DNA from: RGIG8244 sp045639325
GTDB taxonomy: Bacteria > Verrucomicrobiota > Lentisphaeria > Victivallales > UBA1829
Assembly: GCA_045639325.1 (NCBI GenBank)
Contig: JAZUCU010000004.1
Location: 1-61,292, forward strand
Length of the DNA stretch: 61,292 nt
Direction: 5' to 3'
The translations under genes were made by a program, and so were the position numbers. Under the pieces are notes generated by a model. It made no database searches. It was not told the DNA's origin and saw only the letters and a list, made by a program, of their open reading frames with translations. Within the stretch, counting starts at the first letter, position 1; each line of letters opens with the position of its first letter. Positions 30,664-39,205 of this stretch are shown here, piece after piece.

Positions 30664-31695
30664 ATGAGCTGTAAATGCGAACCAAGAAAAGACATTGACT
30701 GGGCATCTCTCGGTTTCCAGTACACACCCGTAAGATCTCACATCCGCTATACGTGGAAAGATGGTAAGTGGAGTCAGGGCACTCTGCTCAACGATCACAA
30801 CATCACAATGTCTATCGCCGCAACCTGCCTCCATTACGGTCAGGCTGCTTTCGAAGGATTGAAAGCGTTCCGCTGCAAAGATGGCAGAGTCTGCGTCTTC
30901 CGCCCCGATGAAAACTGCAAACGTATGAACCGTACCGTTCATCAGCTTCTCGGTCCCGAAATCCCCGAAGAAATGTTCCTCGATGCCATCCGGACCGTCG
31001 TCGCTGACAATATCGACTACGTTCCTCCCTATGGCAGCGGCGGTTCTCTCTACATCCGCCCCCTCTATATCGGTACCGGCAGCCAGATCGGTGTTTCCCC
31101 GGCTGACCAGTATGATTTCCTTATCATGGTCATGCCCGTCGGTGCATATTACAAAGATGGTCTCCACGGCGTTCCCGCCTTGGTTATCGAAGAATATGAC
31201 CGTGCAGCTCCTCTCGGTATGGGGCAGTTCAAAGTCGCCGGCAACTACGGTGCCAGCCTTATGCCGGCAAAGAAAGCCAAAATGCGCGGCTTCCCCATCC
31301 CCCTGTTCCTGGATCCCAAAGAACACAAATACATCGACGAATTCGGTACCAGTAACTTCCTCGCAATCTCCAAGGATGGAACAAAATACGTCACCAGTGA
31401 TTCCTGCTCCATTCTCCCCAGCGTCACCAACATGTCTCTCATGCAGGTTGCAAAAGACCTCGGTCTTACCGTCGAAAAACGTGCGATCGAAGTCAGCGAA
31501 CTGGCAGACTTTGCAGAAGTCGGTGCTTGCGGTACCGCAGTTGTGCTCACTCCGATTTCCTCCATCACATACGGCGAAACCGTATTCCAGTATGCAAACG
31601 AATGTGGTAAAGTTTCCAAACAGCTGTATGACCGCCTGACCGGTATTCAGTATGGCGAAGTGGAAGATACACACAACTGGTTGATGGAAGTCTAA
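30664..31695 (+). CDS. ilvE: Branched-chain amino acid aminotransferase
   Basis: Starting at 30664, with TTGGAG upstream, gives 343 residues (the frame opens earlier at 30595 but without a ribosome site or homology). This PLP fold-type IV enzyme interconverts branched-chain amino acids and 2-oxo acids. Visible motifs: HYGQAAFEGLKAFR, YIRPLYIGTGSQIG, the PLP-lysine region GQFKVAGNYGASL near 195, and the EFGTSNFLAI segment. The WKDGKWSQG opening matches the long BCAT group found in Bacteroidetes and PVC bacteria. It is followed 28 bases later by a small HTH gene. Confidence 0.95.
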   Translation: MSCKCEPRKDIDWASLGFQYTPVRSHIRYTWKDGKWSQGTLLNDHNITMSIAATCLHYGQAAFEGLKAFRCKDGRVCVFRPDENCKRMNRTVHQLLGPEIPEEMFLDAIRTVVADNIDYVPPYGSGGSLYIRPLYIGTGSQIGVSPADQYDFLIMVMPVGAYYKDGLHGVPALVIEEYDRAAPLGMGQFKVAGNYGASLMPAKKAKMRGFPIPLFLDPKEHKYIDEFGTSNFLAISKDGTKYVTSDSCSILPSVTNMSLMQVAKDLGLTVEKRAIEVSELADFAEVGACGTAVVLTPISSITYGETVFQYANECGKVSKQLYDRLTGIQYGEVEDTHNWLMEV

Positions 31696-31723
31696 TCTTT
31701 CATCCGGAAAGTGAGGTCCGATT

Positions 31724-32095
31724 ATGAAATTGACAGATGATATTATCAATGCATTGCATATCTGTATCGAAGACAGTTTTGATTCCGTCAACGATTTTGC
31801 CAGATTTGCCAATGTCAGTGCCAATACCATTTCCAAATATATGCGTCGCGAGACGAAAAATATTCAGGAAGATACCTGGGTGAAAATCCAGCCGCTTATC
31901 GAAGCATATCTCCCCCGCAGCGCATCCAAAGGTGGAGTCAAACATGATTTGGAACTCACTGCTGATCAGAAAATCCTTCTCGATGCATTTGATGAATTGC
32001 CGAAGGATGTTCAGTATCAAAAATTAATGGAAATTATTGAACTGGCAAAGAAATATCTTCTCGCCGCTCAGGCGGAGGAAGAAGAAAACGATTGA
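31724..32095 (+). CDS. Small helix-turn-helix protein
   Basis: This 123-residue protein has a helix-turn-helix-like stretch at about 24-48 (VNDFARFANVSANTISKYMRRE), similar to XRE-type DNA-binding domains, and a C-terminal helical region ending in an acidic tail. GTGAGG upstream supports the start. It lies just after ilvE and before a terminator, so the two are probably co-transcribed and it could regulate this or another locus. No closer family is recognised. Confidence 0.72.
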   Translation: MKLTDDIINALHICIEDSFDSVNDFARFANVSANTISKYMRRETKNIQEDTWVKIQPLIEAYLPRSASKGGVKHDLELTADQKILLDAFDELPKDVQYQKLMEIIELAKKYLLAAQAEEEEND

Positions 32096-32114
32096 CAGTC
32101 TTATTTTTTCAATT

Positions 32115-32153
32115 CTCCCCGATCCCTTTTTCCGGACCGGGGAGGTTTTATTT
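32115..32153 (+). terminator. Intrinsic terminator after ilvE and the HTH gene
   Basis: CTCCCCGATCC (32115-32125) pairs with GGACCGGGGAG (32134-32144) with one mismatch, followed by GTTTTATTT. Confidence 0.9.
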
Positions 32154-32184
32154 GCATTATCGTGACAAATGAAGGAATCCAATT

Positions 32185-33825
32185 ATGCCTATTACAGATA
32201 TATTGGAAAATAATGCTAAACTTTACGGAGATGATGTCGCACTCGTGGAACTCAATCCCCAGGAAATCAGTTCTACTCACCTGACCTGGCGCGAATTCTC
32301 TCTGATGGAACCCAGCAGACACGAATCATTCCGTTCCGAAATCACATGGGGTGAATTCGACAGAAAGGCAAACCGCCTCGCCAATCTGCTGTTGACCAGA
32401 CACATCACCAAGGGCAGCAAAGTCGCTATCCTCCTCATGAACTGTCTGGAATGGCTCCCCATTTATTTCGGGATCCTCAAAAGCGGTGCCACGGCTGTCC
32501 CCCTGAACTTCCGTTATACTGCGGAAGAAATCAAATACTGTCTCGAACTGGCGGATGTGGATGTGCTCATTTTCGGCCCCACCTTCACCGGCCGTGTGGA
32601 AGCGATCTGTGACCGTATCCCCCGGGTGAAAACTCTCCTTTACGTCGGAGAAGATTGCCCCTCTTTTGCAGAATCTTATTACAACTTTGCATCCTATTGT
32701 TCCAGCAAATCTCCCGCAATTCCCCTTTCAGAAAGCGAAGATGCGGCGATTTATTTCTCTTCCGGAACAACCGGATTCCCGAAGGCCATTCTGCATACCC
32801 ATCAAAGCCTGTCTTTCTCCTGCAAAGTGGAACAGAATCACCACAAGCAGACCAAGGATGACGTATTCCTCTGTATTCCGCCGCTGTATCATACCGGCGC
32901 AAAAATGCATTGGTTCGGCAGCTTCCTGGTCGGCGGGAAAGCCGTTCTCCTCAAAGGAACCAAGCCCGAATGGATCATTCAGGCTGTTTCCGAAGAACGT
33001 TGTACCATTGTCTGGCTCCTCGTCCCCTGGGCGCAGGATATTCTCGATGCTATTGACCGTGGCGATATCAAGCTGGAAAATTATAAACTTGATCAGTGGC
33101 GTCTGATGCACATCGGTGCACAGCCCGTACCGCCCAGCCTGATCAAACGCTGGAAAGCCATCTTCCCCCATCACGATTACGACACCAACTACGGTTTGAG
33201 TGAATCCATCGGACCCGGTGCCGTTCACCTGGGAATCGAAAACGTGGATCATGTCGGTGCAATCGGTGTGGCTGGTTATGGCTGGAAGACACAGATCGTG
33301 GACGAACAGCGCAACCCGGTTCCCCGCGGAACTGTCGGCGAATTGGCGGTCAAAGGTCCCGGCGTGATGAAATGCTATTATAAAGATGAAAAAGCAACGG
33401 CAGAAGTTCTTTCTCATGACGGCTGGCTTTATACCGGTGACATGGCGGAAGAATCTGCTGACGGCTTCATTTACCTCGTCGACCGCAAGAAAGACGTGAT
33501 CATCACCGGCGGTGAAAACCTGTATCCGGTACAGATTGAAGACTTCCTGCGCCGCAACAATGCCATCAAAGACGTGGCCGTGATCGGCTTGCCGGATGCC
33601 CGTCTGGGTGAAATTGCCACTGCGATTATCGAAGTGAAGGAAGGTGCTTCTCTGACGGAAGCCCAGGTTCAGGATTTTTGTAATGAATTGCCCCGCTATC
33701 AGCGTCCGCGCAAGATTATTTTTGCAGAAGTCCCCCGTAATCCCACAGGAAAAATTGAGAAACCCAAGCTGCGCAAACTTTATGGAGCCGATCAGCTCGT
33801 TGCAAAGCAAAACGAAATACAATAA
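32185..33825 (+). CDS. AMP-forming acyl-CoA synthetase/ligase
   Basis: This 546-residue enzyme belongs to the adenylate-forming superfamily. The P-loop-like motif AAIYFSSGTTGFPKAILHTH is near residue 190, with YGLSESIG near 335, GWLYTGDMAEESADGFIYLVDRKKD near 415, and the catalytic lysine in NPTGKIEKPKLR near 525. The order and length match class I fatty or aromatic acid CoA ligases; the acid substrate cannot be told. It is followed 18 bases later by an FKBP gene and then an AraC regulator. Confidence 0.9.
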   Translation: MPITDILENNAKLYGDDVALVELNPQEISSTHLTWREFSLMEPSRHESFRSEITWGEFDRKANRLANLLLTRHITKGSKVAILLMNCLEWLPIYFGILKSGATAVPLNFRYTAEEIKYCLELADVDVLIFGPTFTGRVEAICDRIPRVKTLLYVGEDCPSFAESYYNFASYCSSKSPAIPLSESEDAAIYFSSGTTGFPKAILHTHQSLSFSCKVEQNHHKQTKDDVFLCIPPLYHTGAKMHWFGSFLVGGKAVLLKGTKPEWIIQAVSEERCTIVWLLVPWAQDILDAIDRGDIKLENYKLDQWRLMHIGAQPVPPSLIKRWKAIFPHHDYDTNYGLSESIGPGAVHLGIENVDHVGAIGVAGYGWKTQIVDEQRNPVPRGTVGELAVKGPGVMKCYYKDEKATAEVLSHDGWLYTGDMAEESADGFIYLVDRKKDVIITGGENLYPVQIEDFLRRNNAIKDVAVIGLPDARLGEIATAIIEVKEGASLTEAQVQDFCNELPRYQRPRKIIFAEVPRNPTGKIEKPKLRKLYGADQLVAKQNEIQ

Positions 33826-33843
33826 AGGAAAGGAACCATTACC

Positions 33844-34470
33844 ATGGCTCGCGAATTCAAAAACGACACGGAAAAATTCAGCTACGCTCTCGCTATGAAT
33901 ATGTCCGCACACCTCCTCAAAATGCCGATCGAACTCGATCGTGAAATCATTATCGAAGCGGTAACTGCTCTCCTCCGCGGCAATCAGCCCGATATGTCTC
34001 AGGAAGATTATCAGCAGACCATGCAGAAATTCCAGGCAACTATGGAAGAAAAAGCAAATGCGGAAGCGCAGAAAGCTGCTTCTGAAAATTCCGAAAAAGG
34101 CAAAGCTTATCTCGCTGAAAACGCCAAGAAAGAAGGCGTCAAAGTCACTGCTTCCGGCCTCCAGTACGAAGTCATCAAAGAAGGCACAGGCAAAAAGCCC
34201 GCCGCAACGGATACCGTTTCTGTTCACTACGAAGGTACTCTCATCAACGGTCAGGTCTTTGACAGCTCCATCCGTCGTGGTCAGCCCGTCGAATTCCCGC
34301 TGAACCGCGTCATCCCCGGCTGGACAGAAGGCGTTCAGCTCATGAGCGTTGGCTCCAAATACCGTTTCGTCATTCCCTCCAACCTCGCTTATGGTGAACA
34401 TGGCGCAGGCGGCGCGATCGGCCCGAACGAAACTCTGATCTTCGAAGTCGAACTCCTCGACATCAAGTAA
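33844..34470 (+). CDS. FKBP-type peptidyl-prolyl cis-trans isomerase (FklB/FkpA-like)
   Basis: This 208-residue protein has a helical FKBP_N dimerisation domain (residues 1-95) and a C-terminal FKBP domain with the active-site pattern VSVHYEGTLINGQVFDSS, VIPGWTEGVQLM, and YGEHGAGGAIGPNETLIFEVELLDI. No signal peptide is present, so it should work in the cytoplasm like FklB. Codon choice is strongly biased to C-ending codons, suggesting high expression. AAAGGAACC precedes the ATG. Confidence 0.93.
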   Translation: MAREFKNDTEKFSYALAMNMSAHLLKMPIELDREIIIEAVTALLRGNQPDMSQEDYQQTMQKFQATMEEKANAEAQKAASENSEKGKAYLAENAKKEGVKVTASGLQYEVIKEGTGKKPAATDTVSVHYEGTLINGQVFDSSIRRGQPVEFPLNRVIPGWTEGVQLMSVGSKYRFVIPSNLAYGEHGAGGAIGPNETLIFEVELLDIK

Positions 34471-34480
34471 GGTTTTATTC

Positions 34481-35383
34481 ATGATGTCCCCGGAAAGGGA
34501 ACTTTATCAGGCGATTCGCAACGGCGCTGTCTGGAACGAATCGCCTTATTTTTTCCAAAATAAAAATATGCCGCTTCATATCTGGTTTGTTAACAGCGGG
34601 TATGAAACGGTGACGTCCTCTTCTTATTGTTTCCACGGTCTCAACCGCGGCAGTTCCGAATTCACCATCTTCCAATATACCGTCGATGGGCAGGGCGAAT
34701 TGGAATACGAAGGACGTCATTACACGCTCCAGCCCGGCGATGCCTTTCTCGTGCATCTGCCCCATGAACATTGTTACCGTTTTCAGCCTTCCGAACATGT
34801 GGATCACTGGACTCATTTCTACTGTTCCTTTACGGGCAGAGAAGCCAACCGAATCGCCCGTGCAATCGAAAATTCGGCAGGCCCGGTTCTCCATCTCAAC
34901 GAAGATTCCGCCTGTGTGAAAAGCTGTCTTTCCATGATTCTGAATCTGAAAGAGTACGGAACAAATGTGACTGCCTACCAGGCATCGGCATGGCTTTACT
35001 CGTTCCTGATGGCAATGTATTCCGATGCCACAACAGCCGGAACGGTCAACAACGAGGAACACAATCCGGAATTTATTCTGAAAGTGCACCGGTTCTGTCT
35101 GGAACATCTTTCCGATCCCAACATTGGCGTGGAGGATATGGCGCAGCACTGCGGATACAGTAAATTCCATTTCTCCCGGTTATTCCACGATTATCAAGGC
35201 ATTTCCCCCGGACAATATTTGCGTGATTTGCGTCTGCGTGCAGCGATGCGGATGCTTCAGTTTGAGATTCACAATGTGAAAGAAATTGCATCCTTATGCG
35301 GCTTCACGGATGAAAGTTATTTCTGCCGTTCTTTCAAACAGAAATTCGGTCAGACTCCGGGCATGTTCCGCAATCAGAAATAA
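34481..35383 (+). CDS. AraC family transcriptional regulator
   Basis: This 300-residue protein has an N-terminal cupin-like sensor domain (GELEYEGRHYTLQPGDAFLVHLPHEHCYRF near 70-100) and a C-terminal double helix-turn-helix (NIGVEDMAQHCGYSKFHFSRLFHDYQGISPGQYLRDLRL and NVKEIASLCGFTDESYFCRSFKQKFGQTPG). It probably responds to a sugar. It starts 10 bases after the FKBP gene; its targets are not evident. Confidence 0.92.
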   Translation: MMSPERELYQAIRNGAVWNESPYFFQNKNMPLHIWFVNSGYETVTSSSYCFHGLNRGSSEFTIFQYTVDGQGELEYEGRHYTLQPGDAFLVHLPHEHCYRFQPSEHVDHWTHFYCSFTGREANRIARAIENSAGPVLHLNEDSACVKSCLSMILNLKEYGTNVTAYQASAWLYSFLMAMYSDATTAGTVNNEEHNPEFILKVHRFCLEHLSDPNIGVEDMAQHCGYSKFHFSRLFHDYQGISPGQYLRDLRLRAAMRMLQFEIHNVKEIASLCGFTDESYFCRSFKQKFGQTPGMFRNQK

Positions 35384-35433
35384 TCGATATCGCATTTCGT
35401 TAATGTATGTAATAAAGTATGTTATAATAAACC

Positions 35434-35469
35434 GTGCAAATTCAAAGTTGTACTTGAAATTTGCATAAA
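35434..35469. repeat. 36-bp palindromic repeat, copy 1
   Basis: It begins GTGCAAATT and ends AAATTTGCATAAA. It matches copy 2 at 32 of 36 positions, and the outer arms (GTGCAAATT/AAATTTGCAT) form an inverted repeat. Confidence 0.8.
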
Positions 35470-35579
35470 TGATTATACGACGTTGTATATTAATGATTTA
35501 TGTATAATATATCGATTTTTTTCTAAAATTTTCTATATTTTTACATTTGATGTTGAAAAAGACCATATTAAAAAAGTTT

Positions 35580-35615
35580 GTGCAAATTTAAAGTTAGACT
35601 TGAAATTTGCACAAA
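35580..35615. repeat. 36-bp palindromic repeat, copy 2
   Basis: Direct repeat of copy 1, starting 146 bases later; arms GTGCAAATTT and AAATTTGCAC are perfectly inverted. It lies 84 bases before the DUF4143 ATPase gene and could be its operator. Confidence 0.8.
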
Positions 35616-35698
35616 GCGTGATATTTTACTGAAGAAAGAGAATTGAGAAACGTTGATTTACCTTTGGAATTACTGGTGAAAAATAAAGGAGCTGTAGT

Positions 35699-36859
35699 AT
35701 GATATCAAGAAAAATAACTCCGCATTTACTCGAAGTTGCAAAATTCTTTCCTGTTGTAACGATTCTTGGTCCGCGTCAGTCGGGAAAAACGACATTAGCC
35801 AGGATGGTGTTTCCAAATCATACCTACGTGAACTTGGAAGATAAAGCATCTCGTGATATTGCCATAACAGATCCGCGGGCATTCTTTGAATTGTATAAGC
35901 CTCCGGTCATTATTGATGAAGTTCAGAAAGTTCCCGAATTGCTGAGTACGATTCAGGTAATGGCTGATGCAACAAAAGAAAAAGGAACTTTTATATTAAC
36001 CGGTTCCCACCAGCCGCAATTGCATGAGCAGATATCGCAATCACTTGCAGGACGGACCGGTATACTGAAATTGTTTCCGCTTTCCATAGAGGAGCTTACA
36101 GATGCAGGAATTTCATTGACGCGAGATGAATACATCTTTAATGGATTTATGCCCCGTCTGTACAACGAAAATATTCCGCCTTCTTTACTTTATCCGGCAT
36201 ATTATGAAACCTATGTGGAGCGTGACGTGCGCAAATTGATTAATGTGGGAAATCAGCATGCGTTTGAAGTTTTTTTGAAATTGCTTGCCGGTCGTGTTGG
36301 GCAAGTAATCAATATGAGTGATCTTGCAGGTAGTGCCGGGGTGTCATCAACAACAATAAACAATTGGCTGTCTGTATTGGAAGCCAGTTATATTGTGTTT
36401 CGTTTGCCATGTTATTTTAATAATTTCGGAAAACGTTTGATTAAAGCACCGAAAATCTATTTTACTGATGTCGGACTGGCCGTGTCGCTGTTGGGGATTG
36501 ATTCATTGTATCAGGTCGCACGCGACCCGCTGCTTGGTGGACTTTTTGAAAATCTTGTTGTTATGGAAGCGGTAAAAGCCAGATACAACCGTGGTAAAAC
36601 ACAGCCGGAACTGTATTATTTCAGAGTGCAGGGACGTGATGAAGTTGATTTGATTATCAATGAAAACCGGAAATTGATACCTGTGGAAATCAAAGCTGGT
36701 ATGACTTTTGATCCGTCATTTGCAAATGAAATCCGCTCTTTTATGACGTTTTCCGATGATTGTATCAACCCGACAGTTTTTTATGCCGGAGATGTTGAAA
36801 CTGAAATCAATGGCGTTCATTTTGGCAATTTCAAAAACATCAGCAAACTTTTTGCATAA
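35699..36859 (+). CDS. AAA ATPase with C-terminal DUF4143 domain
   Basis: This 386-residue protein has Walker A GPRQSGKTT near 24-32, Walker B PPVIIDEVQKVPELL near 68, a sensor-like ILTGSHQ near 99, an arginine-rich YVERDVRKL segment, a winged-helix-like middle region (NMSDLAGSAGVSSTTINNWLSVLEA), and a C-terminal DUF4143 domain with a nuclease-like RDEVDLII...VEIKAG near 312-333. Family members are common, scattered accessory genes of unknown role. Base composition is more AT-rich than its neighbours and both flanks are long and AT-rich, which suggests acquisition by transfer. Confidence 0.92.
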   Translation: MISRKITPHLLEVAKFFPVVTILGPRQSGKTTLARMVFPNHTYVNLEDKASRDIAITDPRAFFELYKPPVIIDEVQKVPELLSTIQVMADATKEKGTFILTGSHQPQLHEQISQSLAGRTGILKLFPLSIEELTDAGISLTRDEYIFNGFMPRLYNENIPPSLLYPAYYETYVERDVRKLINVGNQHAFEVFLKLLAGRVGQVINMSDLAGSAGVSSTTINNWLSVLEASYIVFRLPCYFNNFGKRLIKAPKIYFTDVGLAVSLLGIDSLYQVARDPLLGGLFENLVVMEAVKARYNRGKTQPELYYFRVQGRDEVDLIINENRKLIPVEIKAGMTFDPSFANEIRSFMTFSDDCINPTVFYAGDVETEINGVHFGNFKNISKLFA

Positions 36860-37041
36860 CGCAAAATGAGTGAAAAAAGGGATGGTAGAGGGGCAAAATG
36901 CAGATAAAACGGTATTTTTCTTTAATTTTTCTTTAAAATAATGAAAATCCGGATTTGCATATTTTGTTTCGTGTATTAAATTAAAGGTGTACTATTGTCG
37001 TTTAATCAATATTAATAAATAGCAATCAGAAGGTAATTTCT

Positions 37042-38670
37042 ATGGTCATTCAGAGAATGAACAATGTGCTCGTCAAACACAGTAAGATCTTGTTTGGACT
37101 CTTCACCGCAGTCATCATCGTCTCTTTCGTCTGGTTCTTTACACCGGGCGTTGACGGTTCCGTCTTCTTCGGCGGCGGTACAGGCGATAAATCTCAGTAC
37201 GGAGTATTTTTCGACGAACCCGTAACCTATGGCGATATCCGTGCCGCCATGCGTCAGCTTTCCCTGATCAATTTCGGCAACGATATCAATCAGGATCAGG
37301 CATTTATTTTTGCAGTCCGCAAAAAAGCCGCTGATAAAGCAGGCGTGAATGTTTCCGATAAAGAATTGGCCGATGCCATCCGCAGTATCCCGTTCTTCCA
37401 GGAAAATGGTAAATTCTCCAAAGCTCTGTATGAAAACTTCCAGAGAAAACAGCTGGAACCCATGGGCTATTCCTGCGCTGACTATGAATCCGCTCTCCGT
37501 GAAATCATGCGCGCAGAAAAACTCAGCTCTGTTGTTACAAGCAACGTCACTCTTTCCGATGCGGAATACGATCGTATGCTCAAAGAAAAATTCGAAAAAC
37601 TTTCTTTCCGCTTTATCCAGTTCATTCCGGATACTCTGACTGGCGAAGTGAAATTCAAAGAAGCCGATCTCAAAGCATTCTTTGAAGCCAACAAAGCCAA
37701 CTTCCTCCCCCCGGTGAAATTCTCCGGTATCGCGGTTGCCGCTCTCAATGCCGACTACAGAAAACCGGCAACCGAAGCTGCCGTGAAAGCACATTATGAT
37801 CAGAACAAGGAGCAGTACAAAGGCAAAGACGGCAAAGTCAAACCCTTCAGTGCCGTTAAAAAAGAAATCGCAAAAGCTCTGACCGATGCCGACGTTTCCG
37901 GCTCCGATGATGCAATGAAAAACTTCCGTGCTGAATTGGTCAAAATCAGAAAAACCGATGAATTCAAAGCTAATCCGGAAGCTGCTTTCCGCGCTCTCGC
38001 AGCCAAAATGAAAATGAAACTCATCCCGGTGAAAGATATCACCGTTGAAACTCTTGACGGCAAAGTCGATATGGCTATCGTCCGCAGCCTGACCACATTG
38101 AAGAACATCGGTTCCATCACCAATGCAGTCCGCGGCGATAAAGGTATCTACGTCACCATGTTGACCAAGTATGACAAGAAGAATGACACAACCTTTGCGG
38201 AAGCCCGTAAAAAAGCAGAAATTGCATTCCGTCTTCAGAAAGCCCGTGATCTGGTTCCTGCAGCCGCTGCAAAATTCCGTGCTGATATGGCAAAATCCAA
38301 AAATCCTGCAAAAGATCTGGATGCTCTGGCAAAGAAACATCACGGTAACGTGATGAAGTTCCCGGCCGACGTCACACGGATCATGTTGGAAAGCAATCCT
38401 AATACAGCTTATCTGCGCGGTATTCTCTTCGATACAGCCGCCGGTAAACTTTCCGTCTCCCGCAAAGAAGGCAGCGTGGAAGTGATGGCATTCATGGATG
38501 CCCGCAAACCTGCCGACGCCAAAGAATTGGCAACCATGAAGAGCAATGCTCAGATCCGTGAAATGTTCCTGGCTGAAAAACGTAACAACGTGATGCTGGA
38601 ATACGAACACTGGCTCATGACCAACTGCCGTATTACCGTTCCCACAGGCAAACAGCAGGCAGCTCAGTAA
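37042..38670 (+). CDS. SurA/PpiD-like membrane-anchored folding chaperone
   Basis: This 542-residue protein has one N-terminal membrane helix (SKILFGLFTAVIIVSFVWFF) and a large extracytoplasmic helical part. The arrangement VSDKELADAIRSIPFFQENGKFSKALYENFQRK is typical of the SurA_N_3/PpiD N-terminal domain. The middle (SFRFIQFIPD and AAVKAHYDQNKEQYKGKDGKVKPFSAVKKEI) also matches PpiD; no clear parvulin active site is apparent, so it may act only as a chaperone for exported proteins. AGAAGG precedes the start. It heads an operon with ispF. Confidence 0.82.
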   Translation: MVIQRMNNVLVKHSKILFGLFTAVIIVSFVWFFTPGVDGSVFFGGGTGDKSQYGVFFDEPVTYGDIRAAMRQLSLINFGNDINQDQAFIFAVRKKAADKAGVNVSDKELADAIRSIPFFQENGKFSKALYENFQRKQLEPMGYSCADYESALREIMRAEKLSSVVTSNVTLSDAEYDRMLKEKFEKLSFRFIQFIPDTLTGEVKFKEADLKAFFEANKANFLPPVKFSGIAVAALNADYRKPATEAAVKAHYDQNKEQYKGKDGKVKPFSAVKKEIAKALTDADVSGSDDAMKNFRAELVKIRKTDEFKANPEAAFRALAAKMKMKLIPVKDITVETLDGKVDMAIVRSLTTLKNIGSITNAVRGDKGIYVTMLTKYDKKNDTTFAEARKKAEIAFRLQKARDLVPAAAAKFRADMAKSKNPAKDLDALAKKHHGNVMKFPADVTRIMLESNPNTAYLRGILFDTAAGKLSVSRKEGSVEVMAFMDARKPADAKELATMKSNAQIREMFLAEKRNNVMLEYEHWLMTNCRITVPTGKQQAAQ

Positions 38671-38691
38671 TTATAACAAGGACAGTCGCAG

Positions 38692-39180
38692 ATGATTCCG
38701 CTCCGCATAGGTTTCGGCAACGATATACATCGGTTTGCTCCGGAGCGGGAATTGTTTCTCTGCGGCTGTAAAATCCCCTGTCGTCTCGGCGGTTTGCTGG
38801 GGCACAGCGATGCCGATGCGGCGATTCATGCGTTGATTGATGCATTACTCGGTGCATTGGCATTAGGGGATATCGGACATTTCTTCCCGGATACGGACCC
38901 GGCATACAAAGGGGCATCAGGGGAATTCCTTCTTACATCCGTTCTGAATCACGAAGCCTTCCGCAATTGTCAGCTGGTCAATCTGGATATGACCATTGAA
39001 GCGGAAGAACCGAAATTATTTCCACACATACGATCCATGCGCGAAAATCTTGCACGAATCATGCAGACCGACGTCAGCCGCATTTCCATTAAAGCGAAAA
39101 CGGGCGAAGGTCTGGATGCCGTGGGACAGCGTCAGGGTATCAAAGTGAGTTGTGTGGTCCTTTTACATGTAACCCAATAA
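38692..39180 (+). CDS. ispF: 2-C-methyl-D-erythritol 2,4-cyclodiphosphate synthase
   Basis: This 162-residue enzyme of the non-mevalonate isoprenoid pathway matches IspF length. Metal ligands Asp11 and His13 are seen in GFGNDIHRF, and the third in GGLLGHSDADAAIHALIDALLGALALGDIGHFFPDTD. TVEKLRP-type residues are replaced by a GEGLDAVGQRQGIKV ending, which is normal. AAGGACAG lies upstream. No ispD is adjacent. Confidence 0.96.
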   Translation: MIPLRIGFGNDIHRFAPERELFLCGCKIPCRLGGLLGHSDADAAIHALIDALLGALALGDIGHFFPDTDPAYKGASGEFLLTSVLNHEAFRNCQLVNLDMTIEAEEPKLFPHIRSMRENLARIMQTDVSRISIKAKTGEGLDAVGQRQGIKVSCVVLLHVTQ

Positions 39181-39205
39181 AACACCAATATAAGGAGTAA
39201 GAAAA

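Larger units (their letters stand above)
35384..35698. other. AT-rich intergenic region with paired palindromes
   Basis: This 315-bp, very AT-rich stretch has no open frame. It contains two copies of a 36-bp palindromic repeat (35434-35469 and 35580-35615), and AAGGAG just before the next gene. Confidence 0.7.

Noticed and set aside
30550..31836. A 428-codon frame antisense to ilvE
   Set aside because: ilvE has complete PLP-enzyme motifs and a good promoter; the antisense frame is Cys/Phe-rich with no family resemblance.
32728..34482. A 584-codon frame antisense to the acyl-CoA ligase and FKBP genes
   Set aside because: Both plus-strand genes have full catalytic motifs; the antisense frame has none.
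37012..38610. A 532-codon frame antisense to the SurA/PpiD-like gene
   Set aside because: It is a composition artefact of the biased sense gene, without motifs or ribosome site.
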